Positions 1 to 9,885 of a DNA stretch of 64,000 bases are shown one piece after another. The stretch is from Lachnospiraceae bacterium (GTDB taxonomy: Bacteria; Bacillota; Clostridia; Lachnospirales; Lachnospiraceae). Under the pieces are notes generated by a model that worked only from the letters and a program-made list of their open reading frames with translations, was not told the DNA's origin and ran no database searches. How positions within the stretch are numbered: position 1 is the stretch's first letter; each line of letters starts with the position of its first letter. The stretch lies in assembly GCA_021202335.1 (NCBI GenBank), contig JAJQDE010000023.1, forward strand, positions 46,607 through 110,606, given 5' to 3'. Both the position numbers and the translations under genes were made by a program.

Positions 1-125
1 ACGAGAGCAGTCTTTGCGAGGATGGCGCGTTAATTTCCGAATACACTTGGGATCAGGTGCATATACGCGCACAGTATTATCCTATTTGGAAGGACTTTCT
101 GCTGCAGCACGCAATCATTCCATAG
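1..125 (+). CDS. C-terminal end of an unidentified protein (possible SGNH/GDSL-type hydrolase)
   Basis: An open frame enters from the left edge and ends at TAG 123-125, giving about 40 residues. The tail reads WDQVHIRAQYYPIWKDFLL. This resembles the conserved Asp/His block plus closing helix (D-x-VH...Y..W..FL) found at the end of SGNH/GDSL esterases. That match is from memory of the family pattern and rests on a short stretch. The gene converges on clpB, with a GC hairpin between them. Confidence 0.4.
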   Translation, partial: ESSLCEDGALISEYTWDQVHIRAQYYPIWKDFLLQHAIIP

Positions 126-142
126 AAAGCCCTTCCTTTTGC

Positions 143-158
143 GCGCCCGCAAGGGCGC
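143..158. terminator. GC hairpin between convergent genes
   Basis: GCGCCC, loop GCAA, GGGCGC: a perfect 6-bp stem between the partial plus-strand gene and the clpB stop. Neither side has a good T-run, so termination is plausible but weak. Confidence 0.45.
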
Positions 159-164
159 AGTACG

Positions 165-2753
165 CTATTTTGTGCAGGCAGTAAGATTTTCTCCCGTTTC
201 ATCCAAACCTATCAGTATCGTATCTCCCGCCTTTACCTTATCGGCAAGAATAAGCTTTGCTGCCAGCGTTTCCACATATTTCTGAATGTAGCGCTTTAAG
301 GGTCTTGCGCCGTACACGGGGTCATAGCCGTTTTGCACGATATACTGCCCGGCAGCTTCGGACAATTCAATGGTAAGCTCCTTATCCGCAAGCCTTTTAT
401 TCAAATCCGCAAGTATAAGCTTAATGATGCCGCCTATATTTTCCTTTGTAAGCGGCTTAAACATTATCGTTTCATCGAGCCTGTTCAAAAACTCCGGTCT
501 GAAATGCGCACGCAGCTCTCCCATCACCATCTCCTGCGCCTGTCCGCTGATATTTCCGTTCCCATCAATACCCTCGAGCAGATAGTGTGCGCCGATGTTC
601 GAGGTCATAATAAGAATTGTATTCTTAAAGTCCACCGTTCGCCCCTGAGAATCCGTGATGCGTCCGTCGTCCAGCACCTGAAGCAAAATATTAAATACAT
701 CCGGATGCGCTTTCTCCACCTCGTCAAACAGCACCACGCTGTACGGCTTTCTGCGCACCGCCTCCGTGAGCTGACCGCCCTCATCGTAGCCCACGTATCC
801 GGGAGGCGCTCCGATGAGCCTTGACACGGAATGTTTTTCCATGTACTCGCTCATGTCGATACGCACCATATTGGACTCATCGTCAAAGAGCGATGCCGCA
901 AGCGCCTTCGCAAGCTCCGTCTTTCCTACGCCCGTAGGTCCCAAAAACAAAAACGACCCTATCGGCTTATCCGGATCCTTTATGCCCGCCTTTGAGCGGA
1001 TGATTGCCTCAGTAACCTTTGTGACGCCCTCGTCCTGCCCCACAACGCGCTTGTGAAGCTCCTCGTCCAAATGAAGCGTTTTGTTCCTTTCACTCTCGTT
1101 CAGCTTAGCCACCGGGATTCCCGTCCATCTGGAAATAATCTTTGCAATCTCCTCCTCGGACACACTCTCATGCACCAAACGCATTTCGCGTGAGCCTGCG
1201 CTCACCTCCTCTGCCTCAAGCTGCTTTTTGAGCTGCGGGAGCTTTCCGTAGCTAAGCTCCGCCGCCTTCTCAAGATTTCCCTCGCGCTGGGCAATCTGTA
1301 TCTGATTATTTAATTCCTCTATATCCTCACGGAGCTTTGAGAGCTTCTCCACACACGCCTTCTCGTTGTCCCACTGGGCTTTGCGGTTGTCAAACTCCGC
1401 CTTCTGCTCCGCAAGCTCCGCCTGAAGCGTTTCAAGGCGCTCCGCGCTAAGTCTGTCCTCCTCCTTTTTCAGAGCGGCAGCCTCTATCTCCATCTGCATA
1501 ATATGGCGCTGCAGCTCGTCAAGCTCCGCCGGCATGGAATCCAGCTCCGTCTTAATCAGCGCGCACGCCTCGTCCACAAGGTCGATTGCCTTGTCGGGCA
1601 GGAAACGGTCCGTGATGTACCTGTTTGAAAGCATGGCAGCGCTCACAAGCGCGTTATCCATGATTTTCACGCCGTGAAACACCTCATAACGCTCCTTAAG
1701 ACCGCGCAAAATGCTTATCGTGTCCTCAACCGTCGGCTCGCTTACCATAACGGGCTGGAAACGCCGTTCAAGCGCCGCGTCCTTTTCAATATACTGCCTG
1801 TACTCGTCAAGCGTCGTGGCGCCGATACAGTGCAGCTCGCCTCTTGCAAGCATAGGCTTCAGCATATTTCCCGCATCCATCGCGCCATCGGTTTTTCCCG
1901 CTCCCACGATTGTGTGAATCTCGTCAATGAAAAGAATAATCTGCCCATCGCTGTTCTTCACGTCCTCGAGCACTGCCTTAAGACGCTCCTCAAACTCGCC
2001 GCGGTACTTTGCCCCTGCAACAAGCGCGCCCATATCCAGCGAAAAAATCTTTTTATCCTTTAAGCCTTGGGGAACGTCGCCCCGTACAATACGCTGCGCA
2101 AGCCCTTCGACCACTGCCGTCTTGCCTACGCCCGGCTCACCGATAAGCACAGGATTGTTTTTCGTCTTTCTTGACAAAATCCGTATAATGTTACGGATTT
2201 CATTGTCACGCCCGATAACAGGGTCAAGCTTTTGGTTTCTTGCCTTCTCCACCAAATCCTGACCGTACTTTTCAAGCGTATCATAGGTCGCTTCGGGATT
2301 GTCGCTCACAACCCGCTGATTGCCCCTGACCTCGGAAAGCGCCTTTAAAAAGCGCTCGCGCGTGATGCCGTACTCTCTGAAAATCTCCTTGACCTCCCTG
2401 TCGGGGCTCTGAAGCATTGCAAGAAACAGATGCTCTACCGACACATATTCGTCTCCCATACGCTTTGCCTCATCCTCTGCGCTGATGAGCGTCTTATTCA
2501 AATACTGACCGACGTATATCTGCCCTCCCTGCACCTTCACGCGCTTTTCCAAAGCCTGTCTTGCCCGCTCGACAAAATAATCCGTGTTAATCTCCATCTT
2601 TTCCATCAGCTTTAATATCAGACTGTCGTCAATGGTCAAAAGCTCATACAGAAGGTGCTCCTGCTCAAGCTCCTGATTGCCGTATTCGACTGCCAGCTTT
2701 TCGCAGGTATTTACCGCCTCAATTGATTTTTGCGTAAATTTTTGAATGTTCAT
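165..2753 (-). CDS. clpB: ATP-dependent chaperone ClpB
   Basis: Hsp100 disaggregase that extracts proteins from aggregates together with DnaK, in the cytoplasm. The 862 residues show the double N-terminal Clp repeat, a first AAA+ module with Walker A GEPGVGKT, a long coiled middle domain and a second AAA+ module with GPTGVGKT. This is normal ClpB length. I start at ATG 2753, not at the ATG 33 codons upstream, because GGAGGT (2763-2768) sits at SD distance and the protein then begins MNIQKFTQK, as in the family. A promoter and a short inverted repeat lie upstream. No CIRCE element was seen. Confidence 0.97.
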   Translation of the reverse strand: MNIQKFTQKSIEAVNTCEKLAVEYGNQELEQEHLLYELLTIDDSLILKLMEKMEINTDYFVERARQALEKRVKVQGGQIYVGQYLNKTLISAEDEAKRMGDEYVSVEHLFLAMLQSPDREVKEIFREYGITRERFLKALSEVRGNQRVVSDNPEATYDTLEKYGQDLVEKARNQKLDPVIGRDNEIRNIIRILSRKTKNNPVLIGEPGVGKTAVVEGLAQRIVRGDVPQGLKDKKIFSLDMGALVAGAKYRGEFEERLKAVLEDVKNSDGQIILFIDEIHTIVGAGKTDGAMDAGNMLKPMLARGELHCIGATTLDEYRQYIEKDAALERRFQPVMVSEPTVEDTISILRGLKERYEVFHGVKIMDNALVSAAMLSNRYITDRFLPDKAIDLVDEACALIKTELDSMPAELDELQRHIMQMEIEAAALKKEEDRLSAERLETLQAELAEQKAEFDNRKAQWDNEKACVEKLSKLREDIEELNNQIQIAQREGNLEKAAELSYGKLPQLKKQLEAEEVSAGSREMRLVHESVSEEEIAKIISRWTGIPVAKLNESERNKTLHLDEELHKRVVGQDEGVTKVTEAIIRSKAGIKDPDKPIGSFLFLGPTGVGKTELAKALAASLFDDESNMVRIDMSEYMEKHSVSRLIGAPPGYVGYDEGGQLTEAVRRKPYSVVLFDEVEKAHPDVFNILLQVLDDGRITDSQGRTVDFKNTILIMTSNIGAHYLLEGIDGNGNISGQAQEMVMGELRAHFRPEFLNRLDETIMFKPLTKENIGGIIKLILADLNKRLADKELTIELSEAAGQYIVQNGYDPVYGARPLKRYIQKYVETLAAKLILADKVKAGDTILIGLDETGENLTACTK

Positions 2754-2780
2754 AAATAATAACCTCCATTCTAAATTCGC

Positions 2781-2801
2781 AGAACCGACAAAGTTGGTTC
2801 T
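2781..2801 (-). promoter_or_regulatory. Inverted repeat in the clpB 5' leader
   Basis: AGAACC...GGTTCT with two more pairs inside after one mismatch, lying between the promoter and the GGAGGT of clpB. It could be an operator or a leader hairpin. It does not match CIRCE (TTAGCACTC-N9-GAGTGCTAA). Confidence 0.4.
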
Positions 2802-2832
2802 TCCCCCTCTTTGTTTTATCTGTTCTATATCC

Positions 2833-2860
2833 AATATAACACAATATTTCAATTTGTCAA
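2833..2860 (-). promoter_or_regulatory. clpB promoter
   Basis: -35 TTGACA (2855-2860), 16-bp spacer, -10 TATATT (2833-2838), about 80 bp before the clpB start. This is the SigA type. Confidence 0.65.
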
Positions 2861-2901
2861 TTTAGTTTATACTTTTATTAGAGATTTTATTTTGTAAATT
2901 A

Positions 2902-2929
2902 TTTTTTGAAAATTGTTTTTTGAAAATTG
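2902..2929. repeat. 14-bp AT-rich tandem repeat, two copies
   Basis: TTTTTTGAAAATTG occurs twice head to tail, followed by a third partial T-run. It lies in the divergent gap between clpB and the 2994 gene and may act as an A/T-tract upstream element. No function is shown. Confidence 0.6.
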
Positions 2930-2993
2930 TTTTTCTATTTTGGTATCGCTTTTTGGCAATCTATGCTATACTGATAAAGTATAAGTAAGAAAG

Positions 2994-3551
2994 ATGGTGC
3001 TAATTATGATGGATGCCGCAACAGCATACTTTTTAAAAAAATATTATCCGCATGTCATCAAATGGTGGCTGGTTGTCTATAATCCGGAGTTTTTCCGCAT
3101 TTGGCCCTCAGAGGCGGAAAAGGACGAGGCTCTAAAAATCGAAGCCGAAGAGGAAGCGCAGCTTGCGCTTGAGATGAAATCCGAGCAGGATGCCGTCTGT
3201 GAAATTGACGAGTCCGCTTTCAACGAAACGACAGGCTCCTACTCCGGTCTTTACGGGCAGAAGCCGGTCGATGAAAACACGCAGGCAGCCTTAGATGCGA
3301 TTATGAGCAATTCAAGCAATCAAAACAGCGTTGACTTTCTCCTCTCAGGCGGCGAGCCAAAGACCGGCGCTGCATATGCCGTTTCAGGAAGCGACGCTTC
3401 AAACAGCGGCGACGTCGTTCTTCCTCCGGAGCATGAGGATGTTGTAAAAGAGGCAAACGCAATCTATGAAAGACTGTTGTTTGAAGCTGCTGAGGACGAA
3501 GCAAGAAAACAGGCGGAAATCGAAACCGCGCGCCAACAGGCGGCAGGCTAG
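2994..3551 (+). CDS. Hypothetical protein, acidic, Glu/Ala-rich
   Basis: Family not recognised; 185 residues. The N-terminus (MVLIMMDAATAYFLKKYYPHV) is hydrophobic and aromatic, followed by an acidic helical stretch (about 38-65), a Ser/Gly/Asn-rich low-complexity middle and a charged helix at the end. ATG 2994 is preceded only by a weak AGAAAG; ATG 3006 or 3009 are alternative starts. It is transcribed away from clpB and converges on the FHA gene with 7 bp between stops. Probably a cytoplasmic accessory protein. Confidence 0.6.
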   Translation: MVLIMMDAATAYFLKKYYPHVIKWWLVVYNPEFFRIWPSEAEKDEALKIEAEEEAQLALEMKSEQDAVCEIDESAFNETTGSYSGLYGQKPVDENTQAALDAIMSNSSNQNSVDFLLSGGEPKTGAAYAVSGSDASNSGDVVLPPEHEDVVKEANAIYERLLFEAAEDEARKQAEIETARQQAAG

Positions 3552-3558
3552 GGGAAAA

Positions 3559-4461
3559 TCATTTTTTCAAAAACGTAACGCGAAAATCAATATCCGCGAC
3601 GCTCAATATATCGTTTTCCTCGAGCTGCATAAGCTCATACGGCGGTATCATGATGCCGTTTACACGCGTATGGTTCGCGCTTTTTAAATCCTGCACAAAG
3701 AATTTATTCCCAAGCCTTGTGATAAAGCAATGCTGTCTGCTCACAGCCCTCGATACGGACTCGTCCACAACCCCGTCGGCTTTTCTGCCGTTTCTTCCTA
3801 TTATAAAGTCGCCATCGTCGACCAAAAATTCCAATATGCCGTTTTTGCCGCTGTAATAAAGCCTTAAACCGAGCCGCACGGCGGCGTCCTCTGATGGTAA
3901 AAGCCCCGGCTGCCCGCCTCTCATGCTTTCTATCTCCAAAAGCGCTTCCTTTGCAGTGATGGAGCGCGCCGCAAGCAACTGCGCAAGCTGTTTCTCCCTT
4001 TCCGCTTTTCCGGGCGCAAGCTCTTTTGTAAGCCTTGCCACGGTACTTCTTAAGCGCTCTCCCCAGCTCTTTGACTCGGCGTATCTTACCCCGGTTATCG
4101 GAAGAAGCGCGACCTTCAGCATCTTCCGCTCCGTATCATAATATATATTTTCATATCTGCACCAGACACATTCCCTCTTTAAAAAGCCGTTTTCCTCGAT
4201 TTTTCCCACAAGAAAAAACAGCTCACTGACCATATCCAAAACCTCATTCTCCCCAAGGCTGCCCTCCAGGCGCCTGACAGGCCTAAGGCCCGGCGCGTCC
4301 GACATAAAAATCAGCTTCTCCCTGCCGTTTTGCCTTTTTCTTGTATATGGAAGCATCTGTGCCGGCTTTTCCTGCTCCAGCAATTGATAACCCATTTCAA
4401 AGAACATATCCGTTTCCTGAAATAAAAAGGAAAGCTTTTTTTCGTCAGTCCTCACAAGCAT
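3559..4461 (-). CDS. FHA domain protein (DUF6382-like N-terminus)
   Basis: Phosphothreonine-binding scaffold, 300 residues. The C-terminal 90 or so residues are a forkhead-associated domain: IIGR, then SRQHC and a final NG turn, the usual GR...SRxH...NG signature. The first 200 residues look like the DUF6382 region often placed before FHA in clostridia (assignment from memory). The start at 4461 has AAGGTG at SD distance. The preceding gene ends 6 bp away, so the pair is an operon. The partner is presumably a Ser/Thr-kinase substrate, but no kinase gene lies in this window. Confidence 0.8.
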   Translation of the reverse strand: MLVRTDEKKLSFLFQETDMFFEMGYQLLEQEKPAQMLPYTRKRQNGREKLIFMSDAPGLRPVRRLEGSLGENEVLDMVSELFFLVGKIEENGFLKRECVWCRYENIYYDTERKMLKVALLPITGVRYAESKSWGERLRSTVARLTKELAPGKAEREKQLAQLLAARSITAKEALLEIESMRGGQPGLLPSEDAAVRLGLRLYYSGKNGILEFLVDDGDFIIGRNGRKADGVVDESVSRAVSRQHCFITRLGNKFFVQDLKSANHTRVNGIMIPPYELMQLEENDILSVADIDFRVTFLKK

Positions 4462-4467
4462 TATTTT

Positions 4468-4935
4468 TCACCTTGCCTCCGTATTCCGGTCCCTTTTTAA
4501 TATCCTTATCGAATCCGCAATATTATCAAAGACGCGCTCATTATCCGCCGCCTCCTCCTGCATGCACTGCATCGTCACGATAAGCTCGTTTCCCTCATAA
4601 ATTCCCAGTATAAACACATTATAAAACTGATAGCCCATCATGCTTGAGCTGTACCGCAGCTCGCCGAACACGTCCTTCAAAAACTGTCTTTTATTAATCC
4701 GAATACACTCAAATCCGATTACGTCCCTTACAAAGCCCTGATAGTATTCATTCAGCCTTGCCACAAGCTGCTCCTGCGGCAGGCGGCTGCCGCCTTTGGT
4801 AATTGTCACGACCACACGCCCGTTTTGGGACATGAAATTATTCTGAAGGACAGTATACGCCCCCGACTCCCTTAAATCCGAAGGTATCATAATTTCAATC
4901 CCCTCATCATACAGGCGGTATTTCTTGTACAGCAT
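4468..4935 (-). CDS. Conserved hypothetical, possibly DcrB/PsbP-like
   Basis: 155 residues with no signal peptide or membrane segment. The pattern (short N-terminal strand, IMIPSDL, FMSQNG, RVVVTITKGG, later GYQFYNVFILG) suggests an alternating beta fold of DcrB/PsbP type. This is a guess from residue pattern only. It precedes and is translationally close to the FHA gene, so the two probably work together. Confidence 0.6.
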   Translation of the reverse strand: MLYKKYRLYDEGIEIMIPSDLRESGAYTVLQNNFMSQNGRVVVTITKGGSRLPQEQLVARLNEYYQGFVRDVIGFECIRINKRQFLKDVFGELRYSSSMMGYQFYNVFILGIYEGNELIVTMQCMQEEAADNERVFDNIADSIRILKRDRNTEAR

Positions 4936-5007
4936 AACGACTATTTCTCCTACTAAAATAAAAATGACAGGACAGCCCGAAAAGCTTTCCCGTATGAAAA
5001 TGCAAAC

Positions 5008-5029
5008 GCTGCCACAGTATTGTGACAGC
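5008..5029 (-). terminator. Hairpin after guaB
   Basis: GCTGTCACA-ATAC-TGTGGCAGC on the minus strand (one mismatch), starting 10 bp after the guaB stop and followed by a T-containing stretch (GTTTGCATTTTC). Likely a weak intrinsic terminator. Confidence 0.6.
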
Positions 5030-5039
5030 GCCGGCTAAA

Positions 5040-6536
<1,497 letters not shown>

Positions 6537-6546
6537 TTATTCTAAA

Positions 6547-6581
6547 ACAATAGAAAGTGCGCCCTGCGAACTTTCTATTGT
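6547..6581 (-). promoter_or_regulatory. 12-bp perfect inverted repeat at the start of the guaB leader
   Basis: On the minus strand ACAATAGAAAGT, an 11-nt loop, then ACTTTCTATTGT and TTTTAG. It begins about 6 bp past the -10, so it is either an operator overlapping the start site or a 5' mRNA hairpin or attenuator. The stem is perfect over 12 bp. Confidence 0.6.
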
Positions 6582-6586
6582 CAAAA

Positions 6587-6615
6587 ATTATACTAAAGCG
6601 CATGGCGCTTGTCAA
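6587..6615 (-). promoter_or_regulatory. guaB promoter with operator-like palindrome in the spacer
   Basis: Perfect consensus: -35 TTGACA (6610-6615), 17-bp spacer, -10 TATAAT (6587-6592). The spacer holds a perfect dyad AAGCGC-CAT-GCGCTT (6596-6610, minus-strand reading) that touches the -35. This is the arrangement of a repressor site. Confidence 0.8.
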
Positions 6616-6617
6616 GA

Positions 6618-7118
6618 CTAATCCGTATACACCTTCCTTGGCGCCACCGACTTTACGGTTTTTGCAAAATCCTCATCTAAGTTCAAAAGATATCTGCATC
6701 CGCCGTCATAATAAATAAAGTAAAGTTTCTGACCCGGAATATCATGCCCCGCGCTCACGTCTATGGTCTTTACCTGCCTGTTTTTATACGCGTCAAGCTG
6801 ATAGGAGCCTTGCGGCGCCATTATCTCAAGCTTATCCACTTCCAGCACCGTCACCCGCTTTCTCCTCGTCTTTGCCATCACCTTGTCAACCGTAATTTCC
6901 TTGTCCAAATAAAGATACTCGTACTCAATGTCCGTCCATTGAAACACGAAATACGTAAGCACGCCCAAAACTACGGCAGCAAGAAATACCAGAGTATTTA
7001 CCGTCAAAATCGTCAACAGTATCAAAAATACCAGGCATGTCACGCATACCGTCCTGAAAACCAGCTCCTTTGGTCCCTTTTCCTTTTTTACCAGCAATTC
7101 CTTATAGCTTTCGTTCAT
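6618..7118 (-). CDS. DUF6106-like membrane protein
   Basis: 166 residues. A short cytoplasmic N-terminus (MNESYKELLVKKEKG) is followed by two closely spaced hydrophobic segments (about 22-60) and a soluble C-terminal half with alternating strands. This matches small lachnospiral DUF6106-type proteins of unknown role (assignment from memory). AAAGGG precedes ATG 7118. Its own promoter lies in the divergent gap. Confidence 0.65.
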   Translation of the reverse strand: MNESYKELLVKKEKGPKELVFRTVCVTCLVFLILLTILTVNTLVFLAAVVLGVLTYFVFQWTDIEYEYLYLDKEITVDKVMAKTRRKRVTVLEVDKLEIMAPQGSYQLDAYKNRQVKTIDVSAGHDIPGQKLYFIYYDGGCRYLLNLDEDFAKTVKSVAPRKVYTD

Positions 7119-7169
7119 ATCGTTTCCCTTTCCGTCAATAAAATATTTATGCTGTTTTTTGCTTTCTAT

Positions 7170-7198
7170 ATCTTAGAATAAATCAAATGAATATGCAA
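7170..7198 (-). promoter_or_regulatory. Promoter for the DUF6106-like gene
   Basis: TTGCAT (7193-7198), 17 bp, TAAGAT (7170-7175) on the minus strand, about 50 bp before the start codon. Four of six bases match consensus in each box. Confidence 0.45.
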
Positions 7199-7227
7199 GA
7201 GGTTGGCAAGGTTTTAGAGAAATTTAA

Positions 7228-7256
7228 TTGACTTATTGCGCGGCAGACTATATTAT
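7228..7256 (+). promoter_or_regulatory. Promoter for the 7293 gene
   Basis: TTGACT (7228-7233), 17-bp spacer, TATTAT (7251-7256), 36 bp before ATG 7293. Confidence 0.6.
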
Positions 7257-7292
7257 CAAAATAAAATGGGGGTTCATAATGGAGGTTTCATA

Positions 7293-8000
7293 ATGGAAAT
7301 TTATAATAAAAACCGTGACAATAATCAGTCCCTTTCAGACGAAATACGGGAGCAGAATGCAAAGCTTAAGGGCGCGCCTTTAAAAGAAAAGCTTCTTTAT
7401 TTTAAAGACTATTATCTACTGACTTCCGTTATCGTAATAGCGATATGCGCCTTTACCTTTTCACTTGCCTATTCCATAATTACCGCTCCAAAGGACACCG
7501 CATTTGCCGCTTTTTTTTATAATGATTACGGCGATTCCTCAAGCACGGATTTGATTGACGGCTTTACGGAATATATGGGCATTGATACCTCAAAACACAG
7601 CGCTTACATCGATGCAAGCATGACATACTCCTCAGATTTTAGCGATTACGACTCCTACACCGGACTTGAAAAGGCGATGGCTGTCATTACCGCTCAGGAG
7701 CTTGACGTCGTTGTCGGCGATGCGCAGACCATCGACTACTATGCAAGATGCGAATTTCTGCACGATGTCACTGACATTCTTCCCGAGGATTTACTCGAAC
7801 AGTTTGTGGACAGCATCTTCTACGCAGAGCTTGATGACGGTGAAACGATTGCGGCAGGCATTTATGTTTCCGATGCTCCCAAGCTAAATGAAAATTACTA
7901 CTATTACGAGGACAGCGGCGCAATTTTAAGCTTTATCGTCAACTCAAACAATATTGACACCGCAATCGAATTTTTAAGGTTTATTTACATGGAAGATTAA
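7293..8000 (+). CDS. Single-pass membrane-anchored hypothetical protein
   Basis: 235 residues, family not recognised. A charged cytoplasmic head (about 1-38) precedes one transmembrane segment (YYLLTSVIVIAICAFTFSLAY) and an acidic, Tyr/Asp-rich outside domain. That domain's LDVVVGDAQTIDYYA stretch recalls solute-binding lobes, but this is only an impression. ATG 7293 is chosen because GGAGG (7281-7285) sits 7 bp upstream. An ATG at 7266 lies in a near-duplicate GGTTCATAATGG. It converges on the PfkB-like gene. Confidence 0.65.
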   Translation: MEIYNKNRDNNQSLSDEIREQNAKLKGAPLKEKLLYFKDYYLLTSVIVIAICAFTFSLAYSIITAPKDTAFAAFFYNDYGDSSSTDLIDGFTEYMGIDTSKHSAYIDASMTYSSDFSDYDSYTGLEKAMAVITAQELDVVVGDAQTIDYYARCEFLHDVTDILPEDLLEQFVDSIFYAELDDGETIAAGIYVSDAPKLNENYYYYEDSGAILSFIVNSNNIDTAIEFLRFIYMED

Positions 8001-8010
8001 TCTTTTCCGG

Positions 8011-8925
8011 CTATTCCTTCCAAATAAGATTTCTCCACTGCTCAATCTGTTCCTCTGTCATAAAGCCGTTTGACGTGCCGACAAAGCTCATCTTATAAGA
8101 CGAGAACAGCAGCGCGTTTTTAATCGCGTCCTTTGCATCGCCTGTTTTCACGTAATAGTGCAAAAATGCTGAAAATACGGCATTCCCTACACCTACCGTA
8201 TTCACCACCTCATGCGTCTTTACGGAATTATATTCAATCACGCTGTTGTCCTCCCTTGTATAGAGGATAACGCCTCTGCTGCCCAAACCCATAATTATGA
8301 TTTCCGTATCATATTTTTTCCTGCACTCATCAATGCAGTCATACGGGTCCCCGTCAATATCATCGTCGCTTATGTATACAATATCCGCCGCTTCAAGAAA
8401 ATCCTCCTTGTTGGCTATCTTCTCGGCACGCATGCTCCGCACGTTCAGCGCGAGCGGCTTGTTGTACTTCTTGGCAAGCTTTAAAAGCGGTCGGCAGAAA
8501 TTACAGTTTGATATCAGCACCATGTCCTTATCCTGTATTTGGCTTTCAAACAGGTCAATATCATATTCCACTGTCCTGATATCCTTCACGTCCTCGAAGG
8601 TCTGCTTCCTTCCCTTTGCATAGAGAATGACCGCCGTCGGCATACCGTCAAGCATCGGCAGCACATAGTCCGTGCTTAATTCCACATCCGCCATTTTCAG
8701 CTGCGCCTGTATCTGCCTTCTCGACATGCTTCTTGCTATCATGCTCATAAAATCCACATCATCTCCGAGCCACCTAAGCGCCATCGCCTCATTGAAGCCG
8801 GCGCCGCCCATACCGGAATTTACGCTGTCCGGTATGCTGTCAAACTCCTTATACGGCAAAGGCAGTTCATCTACATTGACAATTGTTTCAAGCTGTACAA
8901 ACCCCGCAACCATAAATTTACTCAT
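8011..8925 (-). CDS. PfkB-family carbohydrate kinase homologue with altered active site
   Basis: 304 residues with the ribokinase fold. The N-terminal sugar site (GGAGFNEA) and the C-terminal region are present. The usual signature DTxGAGDxF reads NTVGVGNAVF here: the first Asp and the catalytic base Asp are both Asn. In known PfkB enzymes that second Asp deprotonates the sugar hydroxyl, so activity is doubtful and a regulatory or binding role is possible. AGGTAAAAG precedes ATG 8925. It lies downstream of a TetR gene on the same strand but behind a terminator. Confidence 0.82.
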   Translation of the reverse strand: MSKFMVAGFVQLETIVNVDELPLPYKEFDSIPDSVNSGMGGAGFNEAMALRWLGDDVDFMSMIARSMSRRQIQAQLKMADVELSTDYVLPMLDGMPTAVILYAKGRKQTFEDVKDIRTVEYDIDLFESQIQDKDMVLISNCNFCRPLLKLAKKYNKPLALNVRSMRAEKIANKEDFLEAADIVYISDDDIDGDPYDCIDECRKKYDTEIIIMGLGSRGVILYTREDNSVIEYNSVKTHEVVNTVGVGNAVFSAFLHYYVKTGDAKDAIKNALLFSSYKMSFVGTSNGFMTEEQIEQWRNLIWKE

Positions 8926-9020
8926 CTTTTACCTCATTTCTGCGCTGCTCTTTGCGCATAACGCAATGTTTTTTTCACTCTTTTCTCCATTCCGGTCTTT
9001 CGGTATCATTAATATACCTT

Positions 9021-9107
9021 ATGGGAAGCTGCAAAGCAGATTCTCATAAAAGCCCTCGTAAGAGGGCGTAAATTTGATTACAGGGTTCGCGAAGCGGTTC
9101 CTGTAAT
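9021..9107. repeat. Cluster of three hairpins after the tetR gene
   Basis: Within the gap between the TetR-type and PfkB-like genes: an imperfect hairpin around 9021-9047 (ATGGGAAGCTGC / GCAGATTCTCAT), GCCCTC-GTAA-GAGGGC (9052-9067), and ATTACAGG...CCTGTAAT (9077-9107, with an inner CGC-GAA-GCG). The rest of the 192-bp gap shows no gene. Possibly a dispersed palindromic element. Confidence 0.55.
9048..9067 (-). terminator. Terminator of the tetR gene
   Basis: On the minus strand GCCCTC-TTAC-GAGGGC followed by TTTTAT: a 6-bp GC stem and a T-run, about 50 bp after the TetR-type stop codon. Confidence 0.65.
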
Positions 9108-9117
9108 ATTCATTATA

Positions 9118-9729
9118 TCAGCTTTTATCCTGTTTTTCAAGCATCTCACGCATAAGCTCAATATACATCTTCGCTTCTCTGTATATGGAATCCGGTTCCT
9201 CACCCGCCCGCTGCTTCTCGTATGTCATTCCCTCAAGGCTGTGCGCAAGCATCCTCTTAATCCGCTCGCGTTTTGCTTTGTCAGGCACGCTCTCCATTCC
9301 CGCGCCCTTAACCATATCGTCCATACGCTCATGATAAAGCTGTCTTGCCTCGGCGGTTTTTTCGGCAATTGCCGCATCAGTTTCGTAATCCGCCTCCCGC
9401 AGAAAATACGGCATATACGGATAATTTCTGCATACCCGCGCCTTTGCCTGCTCTATTTGGCGCACAAGCTCAAAATAATCCGAAACGCTCTCGTCAACGA
9501 CCGCGGCCAGCTCCAAAAGCATATATTTGACACTGTAATCATAGACAAAAACATATATCCCCTCCTTGGTGCCAAAGTAATGGAACCAAAGCCCCTTGCT
9601 AACGCCTGTAATTTTCACCATTTCATCCGTAACGGCATGTCTGAAGCCGTTTTTTGCAAATACCTCAAGCGCGCCGTTTATCATTCTGTCCTGTTTTTCT
9701 CTTGCAAGGTCAAAAAATTTTTCATTCAT
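9118..9729 (-). CDS. TetR/AcrR-family transcriptional regulator
   Basis: 203 residues. The N-terminal 50 form the TetR helix-turn-helix (RMINGALEVFAKNGFRHAVTDEMVKITGVSKGLWFHYFGTK); the rest is a helical ligand and dimer domain. Such proteins usually repress their own or a neighbouring gene until a small ligand binds. A dyad (9748-9760) lies about 20 bp before the start and is the likely operator, shared with the divergent 9886 gene. RBS GGAGG precedes ATG 9729. The effector is unknown. Confidence 0.9.
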   Translation of the reverse strand: MNEKFFDLAREKQDRMINGALEVFAKNGFRHAVTDEMVKITGVSKGLWFHYFGTKEGIYVFVYDYSVKYMLLELAAVVDESVSDYFELVRQIEQAKARVCRNYPYMPYFLREADYETDAAIAEKTAEARQLYHERMDDMVKGAGMESVPDKAKRERIKRMLAHSLEGMTYEKQRAGEEPDSIYREAKMYIELMREMLEKQDKS

Positions 9730-9747
9730 CGGGTGTCCTCCTAAATT

Positions 9748-9760
9748 GACTTAGCAAGTC
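9748..9760. promoter_or_regulatory. Candidate TetR operator
   Basis: GACTT-AGC-AAGTC, a 5-3-5 dyad in the divergent gap directly upstream of the tetR-type gene. The assignment rests on position and symmetry. Confidence 0.45.
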
Positions 9761-9885
9761 GATAAATATCGTAACATAATCATGCAAAGTATTCAAGAAA
9801 AAACGGTATATATTATCTTTTATTTTCCATAAAATAGTATTAAAATATAAGGGTATATAACCGCAACAGGAAAGGAGAATTACCG

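Noticed and set aside
2833..2866. CtsR box at clpB
   Set aside because: TCAA motifs are spaced 8 bp apart, not the 10 of the CtsR heptad repeat.
2902..2929. CRISPR-like repeat
   Set aside because: Only two direct 14-bp copies without spacers; simple A/T repeat.
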